From assembly GCA_032622095.1 (NCBI GenBank), contig CP136065.1, positions 96,853,343-96,917,342 on the forward strand: a stretch of DNA of 64,000 nt, in the 5' to 3' direction. The notes below the pieces were generated by a model. It searched no databases. It was given only the letters and a program-made list of their open reading frames with translations, and was not told the origin of the DNA. Within the stretch, counting starts at the first letter, position 1. Each line of letters starts with the position of its first letter. The stretch comes from Siphonodentalium dalli (taxonomy: Eukaryota > Mollusca > Scaphopoda > Gadilida > Siphonodentaliidae). Shown here piece after piece: positions 35,279 to 47,200 of the stretch. Made by a program: the position numbers and the translations under genes.

Positions 35279-38200
35279 ATAGAAGAGTAGGATCTGTCTG
35301 TCTGTCTCTGTCTGTCTGTATATCTGTCTGTCCGTCAGTCTGTTCGCGATTCTCCCAGACCACTGGGCCCTGTACTGTATAATACAATTACTGTGATCAC
35401 ATCTTCTGTGGTGCGCACATAAGGTCTACACTAAACTAAATAACAACTAAACACATGTTTGAGCAGATAGCCAGTGTCTTTATTCGCAGAAGTTGACACC
35501 AGATGGGCGCACCAAAAACCGCTGGATGTACAACATATACAACATTCGTTACAAATTAATATGTGTGAGCATCTCATTTCAATAGTATATTCACATATTG
35601 TAATTCCGATAATTATACTGTAATAATTAACATGTCATTCTATGCACAAGAATCCTACACAAATCTCCAGCAGTTTCCGGTTAGAATTCCTGCGATAAAC
35701 CAGAGATAAAACCACATTTTGTGGGGAAAACTCTGGAAGCATTGGATGCTGCATGCCCAGTGAACATAATTTTTATGTTGTCATATATATGTAACATGTC
35801 ACATTCGAAACGTATGTTTATGTGCGTGTACGAGACGTTTCCGTCCGCTTCGCGATTATATATAACGTTTCATTAATTAATGTGTTATACATCTGTATGT
35901 AATAAATCTTATTCGATGTGTAATTATTAATTTGTACAATTATATTACCATAATGGTGCTAATGTAACTAGTAACTATACTCATATAAAATTATTTTTAC
36001 TCAGATATGTGGAATTTAAGTTGTCACTCCTAGCGAAAAACTGGCTAAAGTGACCCAACTTTATTATGCGCTAACGAAATTACTCACTCACTCAGTGAAC
36101 TCCAATTATCGTTAGCCAATTATCTACTGATACTCTAGACAACTCAGTTGTATTCACACGATACGCTACAGACAATAGTTTTGGGCTAATCTACGAAACG
36201 CTCAAAACATGTAGTGTCGAGTGCAATATGCCACTGCATTATAATAGCGGGCTCATTATCGAAAGGTGATTGGGTTTAATCAGAACGGCATTCGCACTGC
36301 AGCATTCAAGCGGTTTTTTTGGGGCAAACAACCTAAAGTATGTATTGGAGTATCGACACTATTATGACATTCGTGCAGGGACGTTGTTAGAGGGTCTCCA
36401 TTGTGAGGCACCAAGTTCCCGCAGTCATGTAACTTTCATAACGAGCGAAATGACAAGCAAAGTGGTCAAGTTATTTCTAAATAGATATGCACGCATGTTA
36501 TAATTTAATCATACATACACATGCATATAATATATGTGGGTGGCGAAAATGACTTGTTTCGGCAAATCGGAGGACCCTACCCCATGAAGGTTTGTTGAGT
36601 GGGGGGTATAGTTTGGTATACGATGTTGTGTGTTATAGCACTGGCTACCACACATACATGATGTCACGACTCGGGGCTTGATGTCTCACCCCAACGTTGA
36701 TTATTGTTCAATAGTTGAACATTTCATATACTTAACAATATTAGTTGAAAATTTCACGGCAACAATAGGCTGAAATTGTTCTCGTATTTAATTAGCGGGA
36801 ACACGTTCTTGTTTTTTAGACCAACAGTTGAAATTCTTCCCACGTTTATTTACAATCAGTTGGACATTTTTCCAACCTTATAGAGGATGTCGGGTTGTAT
36901 ATGTCTAACACTTGGAGAGATGGATGCCAGTCTATAGATGCTGCAGATTTTACAGTTTTCACAGGTTCAGATTTCAAACCTTTCTCACACCGGGCCCCGT
37001 GTGTCTCGCTCTCTCTCCGTTGGCCATTCCAATCGAGGCCCAGGGACGTGGCTAGAGGGTCTCCGTTGGGGGGGGGGGGTGTCCACCTTGTGAAATTCCA
37101 ATTGCACTCCCCTTGAATCAGAAGAATCAGAATCAGACCAAACACAAGTTCTGCATAATTCCTCTTGCACCCATCCCTTGCACCTCAGTGCTCAGGTCTA
37201 ATATCCTATATATTCACAAACAATGGTTCTATATATTCCCGGTATGAGAACATTTAGATATTTTAACCTAAAAACTTGCATAAATCCTAACATCTAGTGG
37301 TCTAACTCCAGACAATGCACACGGCTACGGGCAAGAGACCAGGACAAATCAGCTGACCATTGTTGTTCGGCTCCGTGTGAGATAATTTTGAAAACTCTAC
37401 AAGAAAATTACAAATCCTAGCAGCTAGACTTGCCTCAACTGAAGCTTTCATAGTGTTGGAAATTTCAAACCGAATGTAGTAAAATTGTTGATTATTTTCT
37501 TAAACTAATTAGCAGTTTTACGTTGGCCACGGGGAGGGACAATGACACACCGGGCCGACCATGGTTCGGCCTGGTGTGGGAAAATTTTGAAATCTCAACA
37601 AGAATATCGCAAATCCTAGCATCTAGACTAGCCTCAAGCCTTCTTAGAGTTGGAAATTTCAAACCTGACACACCCACTTAGGTTGGAAAATTTCCAACTG
37701 ATGACACTTCCAATGCCAATGTTAACCAAATGTATGACAATATTGTTTTCTTAAATTAACTAGCAGGTTTTGACTGGCCACGGGGGAGGGAACAGGACAC
37801 AAGCTTTCCAAGTGTTGGAAATTTCCAACCTGTCACCCCCATAAGGTTGGAAAAAAATTTCCAACTGATGACCATCTCAGTCAAATATGTTGACCAAAGA
37901 TAGGAAAATATGCAAATATTGGTCCAAAAACAATTAATTCCCCAATAAATTGTTTGAAAATCAAACTACAAGAACATTTTCAAGCTATTGCTGGTGTGAA
38001 ATTCCCAACTGATATTTTGGTAGGTATGAAATTTCCAACTGTTGAAAATTTTGATCAAAGTTGGGGGGGGTGAGACACCCCCCAAACCCACCTGTCGCCA
38101 CGTCTCTGACAGGGACGTGGCTAGAGGGTCTCCGCTGGGGGGGGGGGTGTCCAATTTGGGAAATTCCAACTGCACCCCCCTTTGAATCCAACCAAACACA

Positions 38201-41200
38201 AGTTTTGCGTAAATCCATTTGCACCCCCCCCCCCCCATTGCACCTCAATACTCAGGCCTAGTAGCCTATATATTCATAAACCGTGGTTCTATATACCCAG
38301 TATCAGAACATTCAGATATTTGAACCTGAAAATTGCATCAATCCTAACATCTAGTGGTCCAACTCCAGACAAATGCACACAGCTACGGACAAGAGACCAG
38401 GACACACCGCGCCGACCATGGTTGTTCGGCCGGATGTGAGAAAAGTTTGAAAACTAAACAAGAAAATTGCAAAATCCTAGCATCTAGACTGGCCTCAAGC
38501 TTTCCAATAGTATTGGAAATTTCAAACCTCACACCCATAGGTGGGAAAAAATCTCCAACTGATGACCATTTCAGTCCACAATTTTGACCAAATGTAGTAA
38601 AATATTGCTTTCTTAAACTAACTAGCAGTTTTTAATGGCCAGGGGAGGGACCATGACCATGGTTCGGTCCGGTGTGCGAACAATTTTAATATCTGAACAA
38701 GAAAATCGCAAAATACTAGCATCTAGACTAGCCTGAAGCCTTCCTCGAGTTGGAAATTTTCCAACTGATGACAATTCCAATGACCATGTTGACCAAATGT
38801 AGGACAATATTGTTTTCTTATATTAACTAGCAGTTTTTGACTGGCCACGGGGGAGGGACCAGGACACAAGGTTTCCAAGTGTTGGAATTTCCAACCTGAC
38901 ACCCCCCACTGAGGTTGGAAATTTTCCAACTGATGACAATTCCAATGACCATGTTGACCAAAGTGACAATATTGTTTTCTTATATTAACTAGCAGTTTTT
39001 GACTGGCCGCGGGGAGGGACCAGGACACAAGGTTTCCAAGTGTTGGAATTTCCAACCTGACACCCCCATAAGGTTGGAAAATTTCCAACTGATGGCAATT
39101 TCAGTCCAAAATATTGACAAAAAGTAGGAAAATATGCAAATATTGATCCAAATACAATAAATTCCCCCCATAAATTGTTTGAAAATCAAACTACAAGAGC
39201 ATTTTCAACTTATTGTTGGTGTGAAATTTCCAACTGATGTTGTGGTAGGGATGAAATTTCTAACTGTTGAACATTTTTACCAAAGTTGGGGGGGGGGTAA
39301 GACACGTCTCTGCTCAGCCACATATGATGTGTAGTCGTGGGCATTTCCCCCTTTTATATACAAGTTCCGATGCTCGTTTTCCGATGTCACTGTCAGTGGA
39401 ACGCGGTGGTTAGATTGGACAACGAAGATACGCTAATACTAAACCAACTGTGGCTGGATTTGGCGAAAACGAAGATGACGAATCCGTCAATTAGACCTGT
39501 GATATATCGAGTTTAAACTTTGACTATAGGTGACACTCCACAGTTTCAACAGGAATGGACCCAAAAATAGGGGGCCCATGGATTCATTGAAATTTATCTG
39601 GATTATGATCCCAAACCATATAGACAATATATATATGCCTGAAATTAGTACAGAATAGGCATTCAGAATTTGATACATAATTTCCATAATATATAGGCTA
39701 TCAAGAGTTATGGCCCTTGATCTTTTGATTGAAAATGTGATTTGTATTCAAAAAATGACCAAAATATTGCATTTTCATACCCAAGGGGCACGAATACCAG
39801 ATTTTTTCAAGCATGGTCACCTATGTTGGTTTAAAGGCCTCTGGCTTCCAACATCAATGTGAATACAATTCCAACTTTCGCCGTTAAAAATACCAGAAAA
39901 TCAATTTTTAATGCAGATGACAAATTTTGGGTGCTAAAAAATGGATCCAGTATCTAGAGCCACTGTTTCGCAGAAAACGCTACTGCTGTCTATGGGTGGG
40001 GTCAAGGTCACTTGCACTTATTTTTGTCATCAGTCTAGAACACCTTCTAAAATTACACAAATTCATATCCCACCTTGTCTTAATATACATACCACATTAA
40101 TGGTGCCAGAAACCACTAGCACTTTATATCTATAAAATCACCCCTACTGATCATTCGAACATGTGGAGTGTCACCTTAAGGGGAATGCAATTTCAATAAT
40201 CTTTAATAGCGACCACACCTCCTTATTCTCTGCATTATACCGCTTAAAATGATATATTACACCCCATGCGTTATTGCAATCACAAGCAGCAAGATTGGGT
40301 GGGGATTTACATGCACCCCAATAATTTCACCCCATTTGGGTCTTTCAGAACCCAATGACGTTATGCTTGACGTAGTGACAAAATGTATATATTCAACCAT
40401 CATCTATAGCTTGAAAAAGGTCTGAAATGCTAAAATCTTGTATAAAATATATTATGAGATGCATATTTTCCTCAGATATAAAAATAAAACATAATATTTC
40501 ATGCAACTACTATCTTTAGTACTCTCCCAAAACCATGGGTTAAAAAATTCCAAGTCTTATTTAGCATTAAGGGAAAGCTATACAAGGTTATGACATCACA
40601 TGAACAATATGTTGTCAAGTGAAATATGACCAAGGAAACCTGAATCATTATATTTCACACTTGTGAATAAGAAAGACTGAATATCTAATCTTGTAGTATA
40701 CTGTGTAATGTCAGTCTTTTCAGCTAAGATTCAAGGAGCATGTCATGAAGAAGTACCCATCATCTGAAAAATCATCAATAACAACACACATGAACCACCA
40801 TCACCACCCCCACCGCTCCAAGACTCCATATCCCCACCAATTCATATGACTAAAGGCCACCTGTATTGGAATATCCATAGATGAATGGTGTATTTAGCAT
40901 AAAATGTTCCTTCTAACTGAGCAGATTTGCTAAAAAATGATTTTCAGTGTAAATATTTGTCTATTTGCTGGTTTTTAAGGTGACATTCCACAGTTTCAAC
41001 AGGAATGGACCCAAAAATAGGGGGCCCATGGATTCATTGAAATTTATCTGGATTATGATCCCAAACCATATAGACAATATATATATGCCTGAAATTAGTA
41101 CAGAATAGACATTCAGAATTTGATACATAATTTCCATAATATATGGGCTATCAAGAGTTATGGCCCTTGATATATTGATTGAAAATGTGATTTTTATTCA

Positions 41201-44200
41201 AAAAATGACCAAAATATTGCATTTTCATACCCAAGGGGCACGAATACCAGATTTTTTCAAGCATGGTCACCTATATTGGTTTAAAGGCCTCTGGCTTCCA
41301 ACATCAATGTGAAAAAAATTCCAACTTTCGCCGTAAAAAATACCAGAAAATCAATATTTAATGCAGATGACAAATTTTGGGTGCTAAAATATGGACCCAG
41401 TATCTAGAGCCACTGTTTCGCAGAAAACGCTACTGCTGTCTATGGGTGGGGTCAAGGTCACTTGCACTTATTTTTGTCATCAGTCTAGAACACCTTCTAA
41501 AATTACACAAATTCATATCCCACCTTGTCTTAAATACATACCACATTAATGGTGCCAGAAACCACTAGCACTTTATATCTATAAAATCACTCCTACTGAT
41601 CATTCGAAACTGTGGAGTGTCACCATAGCTGGTAAACGGCGGTTGAAACCAACGGATTTACTGATTACTGAATTGGGTTTACTCTGGAGATTACGAATCT
41701 TACCTTAGTATTTTTGACAATATTGTTTTCTTATATTAACTATCAGTTTTTGACTGGCCACGGGGGAGGGACCAGGACACAAGGTTTCCAAGTGTTGGAA
41801 TTTCCAACCTGACACCCCCATAAGGTTGGAAAATTTCCAACTGATGGCAATTTCAGTCCAAAATTTTGACAAAAAGTAGGAAAATATGCAAATATTGATC
41901 CAAATACAATAAATTCCCCCAATAAATTGTTTAAAAATCAAACTACAAGAACATTTTCAACTTATTGTTGGTGTGAAATTTCCAACTGATGTTGTGGTAG
42001 GGATGAAATTTCTAACTGTTGAACATTTTAACCAAAGTTGGGGGGGGGGGCGGTAAGACACGTCTCTGCTCAGCCACATATGATGTGCAGTCGTGGGCAT
42101 TTCCCCTTTTATATACAAGTTCCGATGCTTGTGTTCCGATGTCACTGTCAGTGGAACGCGGTGGTTAGATTGGACAACGAAGATACGCTAATACTAAACC
42201 AGCTGTGGCTGGATTTGGCGAAAACGAAGATGACGAATCCGTCAATTAGACCTGTGATATATCGAGTTTAAACTTTGACTATAGCTGGTAAACGGCGGTT
42301 GAAACCAACGGGTTTACTGATTACTGAATCGGGTTTACGCTGGAGATTACGAATCTTACCTTAGTGTTTGTTACACTTTTCTTCGTAGACAACGTAGCGC
42401 GACACAAGGCGGATACAGGCATTTCCCAGCCATTTGGAAACGGAATATTTACCAAGGAAGGGGGCGTTGACGGGGACAAAGAGTGGAGCGACACGTCTGG
42501 TGTTCATTCGAAAGGTACCAATCGGCCCTGGTGGTATGTTAATCTCGAAGCGGATTACGGAATTCGCCAGATAGGTGTCTATAACCGAGGATGTGAGTAT
42601 GTTATGGATAAGTACTGTCGATATAATGTATATATATAGGCGAACAACATATAACAAACAAGGCTGTATAAAGGGAGTTTAACGCACATTCCATAGAGAT
42701 GGAAAATGTTATCTTCGGTTTAAAGATTGTCTATCTCTTTGTAAGCATGCGTTATATAGGAATTCTGGACGTTTCCGCACCTGGACGTTTCGGTATCCGG
42801 TTTTATAGTTCGGCACCAGGACGTTTCGGCACACGATTTTTCGGCGCTTCAGACGTTTCGGCACCTGATAATTTTCGGACCAAAGAAAATACCTGGGATG
42901 AATATAAATGCATTCTTGATTTCAATAAATGTAAAAATGGAACACATGATAACGATGTTGGTGAACATAACTATCACTAATCATGTACATTATGATACGA
43001 TCAGCTGCGGCCCCGAAGAGCTCACTAAGCGATATAGAATTGTAAATCTCAGCATTCACTTTGCGCATGAACAATAAAGAGCGTTCCTTGATCAGTCAAA
43101 AATTCATAATAATTGAGACCATAAAGAGCGTTTTTCTTACTTCTGTTCGAACTGTTCAAATTACTGATAACATATTACTTATCTAAGCTTCCCCGTTGTA
43201 TAAACGGTCCGCGTATTTGTATAGCAAGCAGTTATTTAGTATTATATGAATGTATATTTCTATGTTTTTTTCTACCAATTTTAATAAAACACAGAGACGG
43301 GGCTTAATTCCAGGGATGTTTTCATCATTATATTATTAGTGAAGATAAGACTACCTGATTACAAAAAGTGATTCGGGTAATTTGTGCCGAAACGTCTTCG
43401 ATGAAGTGCTGAAACGTCCAACTGCTTGGGCCGTAAACCCAGGTGCCGAAACGTCCCGAAAACCAGGTGCCGAAAGGTCCAGGCGCCGAAAGGTCCTGCA
43501 CCCGTTATATAGTTACCGGGGTATAATATGAATCGAAGGGCCCTGTCTGGAAATGCTTCTATCGATTAATATTGATTATATTTCGAAAATTTTCCGTTCT
43601 AAAACATGTGGTTGTTTAGCTAACAATCAATAGCGGTTACTTTTAACAGTGTCCAGAAATTTATTGTGTCACAGATAAACTTTAATTAGACTCATTATAC
43701 ATTATCGCTTATAGATATGTATTAAAACAATTAATCTGGGACAATTGACGTTCGGGTATAACTATGGGAACATGTTCTAAAAATAGAACAATACAGTATC
43801 CCATTTAATCATCTCATTTTATAATAAGATTTTAGAAATAAAATCAATATTAATTGATAGAAGCGTTTCCAGACATGGGTCTTCAATTGATATTCATTAT
43901 TTTATAACCACGAAACTATATTTAAAAATTGTTATATGAAGAGATAATCCATCTTTAATAATTTCTCACGAGGTTGAGCTTATATGATCATCTTTGTCGT
44001 GATGGAATCACCTCAAAATGACTTGTATTGTAATACCTTTTTACAACATACAACGTGGATGGTTCATTGTCAATGCAAAGGTCGATCAGGACAGAAAGGC
44101 TATAACTAGCTTCATCTTCCAAGCTTCGATTGGTTGTGTTTTGTCATATGCACGTACTGTACGTGAATCAAGTCGGAATATACATGCCGTGTACCTGATG

Positions 44201-47200
44201 TGATAATTGGTTTAAACGGGTATAATAATATAGCTCGTTTGAACGTCCACATTTGGCAGGATAAATATCAACATATACATATGCACACGATTGTTCATCC
44301 ATATTCACTCGCATGTGGATCCACATATGAACATCAAACACCATTTAACGTTTGTTGACGCTATACTACAATCACCGTTATACCAATGTATTGAACTGTT
44401 ATAGATTTAGCTAAAATATGCGAGTAATGAGTGCAAATCGCCGGCATTAGTCTTTTATGGATCCGTCCCGTCTATTTTTAGCAGTTATGGAATAGGAATT
44501 TTAGTTTCTTAGTTTCCATTTATATTAATGGTCATAACATAATTGTAGTCGCTTGAGTTCGATAGCAAATAGTTTAGGAAATAAACGTCAGTATGATGAT
44601 TATAAAACATTAGATTTTGTGTTTTGAAAAGGAACTATTTCGCGCGTCGGGCTACGTTACTCGACGAGCGATACAGGTGTATGGATACAGCCTCTTTTCT
44701 GCGAATATCAGCCTGGTATAATTCCACCAAAACATCTTTCAGCAGCAGAAAAGAGCCCATTATTCTCATTACCCATCCCCCATCCAACCTCCAATATTGA
44801 CTTTCCCCTCATCCGTTGATTCAGGGACTTATCAGGGGGTTGGTGACGCACTTGTGTCGCTCACTATATACACCCTGCACCTCACCATCATATATCATAT
44901 TTTCTTAATGTCAACTTTTCCTTTTTAGGGCAATTGTTGTTCATTACATTCTGTGATATGAGTTGGTGTCGCGCTTGTATCACACACTATCTCATTTTCG
45001 GTTTTGTCGTCCAACTTTATGTAGTTCAACTTCTGTATTACTATAAAGTTACATTTTTTGACTCTGTTTGTGTTGGGGGGAAAAATCATGTTAAATTTTT
45101 AAAATCATATAAATTAAAACAAAGTCCATCCGAAAACCATCGTTTCTAAATTCACCTTATTATCCGATGGGCCGTGTTCATAAAATATTATCCCAATATT
45201 CGTGACTGTCGGTTCGAATTATCGCCATAGGGACAACACCTACCTTAACCATTATCGTTTCTATTTGAAATTCTCACGTTTGTCTTAATATGATAAGCGT
45301 TGATGTGGTGAGATTGTCTAGAAATTAGTTTTTCATGCATGACAACAAAATTCTTTCTGAGAGGAAAACTCGGACAATGTTTTACAACAGCATCAAACTC
45401 GTTGAAGTTTGTTCATGCAATTGCACACTGCTGTCAACGCCTCACCACATATCTACATGCACATGCAGATCACAGGTAAGAGTGCTCGTTGTGTGTGCAT
45501 TTATATCATAATATATGCATGCCTGTGTCATCCATATCCAATTACATGTGCACTAACATATAATCACACATCCTCCACATTCAGGCAATTGGCGCCCGTA
45601 ATATCAGTAAAAGTCGCCATACCGTTTACACGAACGTGCCCGATGTTCATCAACCAACAGCTGCGGCCTTCTCTTCATACAAAGCGATGAACCACTAAAC
45701 GCCATCTGACATGCAACATTTCACTAATACATTTTAATTTTACAGTTTACGACCGAATACGTGGTTTCCAAATATTCGTGGCGGACAGTTCGTATTATGG
45801 GAACTGGGACACAAACAATCTATGTCACACTGATACGGATATCATCAAGGATGTTTATACATTCGCCTGTGATAGCATCAGGACTGGCAGATATGTGGCA
45901 TTGAGGTTACAGAGCAACGGGCTTGATTCATATCTGAACTTCAACGAACTCGAAGCCTATGGTTAGTGCACATTATTAGTGCGAACATCTGAGATATTCT
46001 TGACTATATTGTTTTCATAGCGGTACATAATGTACCAATAGAAGATACAACTCTACAGCTCATGTACATTTATAGTCATACCAATAATACAACAAAATAT
46101 GAAGCAAAATTACAAGGTAATTCATGCATGTTTTCTCGGGACAACACGGTCATATACTGAACATACAGTAATCAATCCGTTTATTTTTCATAAACACATA
46201 CGGTACATACCACATGTATGAATATATATAGTACTAGCAGGGTTACCCGGTGTTTCCCAGGTTAAAGTGATGTGAAACCCTCTGTGGATATTTGGTGGGA
46301 ATAGAGAATGCTCTTGCTCTCAAAGTGTTACACGTATTCTCATAAATTGTATATCCAAATGGCTTCACAAAACATGATTCTTACACATGGAATATAAGTA
46401 GTGGCTCACCTTGTCAGGTTGGAGCGATTATCATTTTGTTGATCGCGTTTAATCCGTCTCACCAATAAAGAAGTATTCATTTATTTACAACTGTGTATAC
46501 GTTATAGCATGACGTTATATCATGAAACGTGAACATCATAAACACATTATTTCGAAAAACATATAAGACGACAATTGTGTTTTACATAGAGATATACCAA
46601 TCAATCAATCAATCAATCAATCTAGTTTATCATATCTTCATGAAGATACAGATGTTTTAAGGATATGTCCAGGTGCTCCTCTGTTCTTGTGCTATGTACT
46701 GGCTAATCATTTTCAGTTTAAAAGAAATGATGTTGTGCACGTATAGCAGCTACATATGCCCGACACAGCGAGATTTTGAGTTGTTTATGTTAGGTGATGA
46801 GTCCACTATTGGAGGATCCTGAAAAGTCATGTGTTACTGACTGCGTTTTCCTTTATCTCAGAAGTAACAATATTTGACTGCACACTGTGACCACTATTTT
46901 TGAACAGGCCTGCTCTACATTTCCATATCTCTTGGCAATTGTAAGTTTTTTGTGGAAACTATACTGAATGGGACAGACTCAATCGCGTTATAATATATAC
47001 ATGAGCCATTCTAATATGCAATCCTCTGACGTTTCAAGGTCCCTCAGTTTGAATGAATATATGTATCTCTTAAATAGATTGATATAAATATACTTTTCAT
47101 GCTTTCTTCTATGTATCTGTTTTGATAGATCATTATAGAATTGCCCTGATTTGCATCCCCATATAGAAAAATATATAATTCGCCGATATCCAACAAACTT

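Larger units (their letters stand above)
38964..42366 (+). repeat. Tandem duplication (about 650 bp per copy), left copy interrupted by a 2.1-kb insertion
   Basis: Left copy: 38964-39528 plus 41625-41710. Right copy: about 41716-42366. Both run GACAATATTGTTTTCTTATA ... CACGTCTCTGCTCAGCC ... TTGACTATAGCTGGTAAACG ... GAATCTTACCTTAGT, with only scattered differences. The right copy ends about 22 bp upstream of the FTP exon at 42389. Confidence 0.8.

Noticed and set aside
39529-41624. Interpretation as an ordinary LTR retrotransposon
   Set aside because: Direct repeats carry 19-bp inverted ends, the target duplication is 3 bp, and no gag/pol-like frame lies in the 803-bp middle.
42699-42980. Plus-strand open frame rich in SAPGRFG
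   Set aside because: Produced by the ACGTTTCGGCACC units of the foldback element.
45200-45230. GGTTCGAATTA resembling a tRNA B box
   Set aside because: No A box or cloverleaf upstream at the proper distance.
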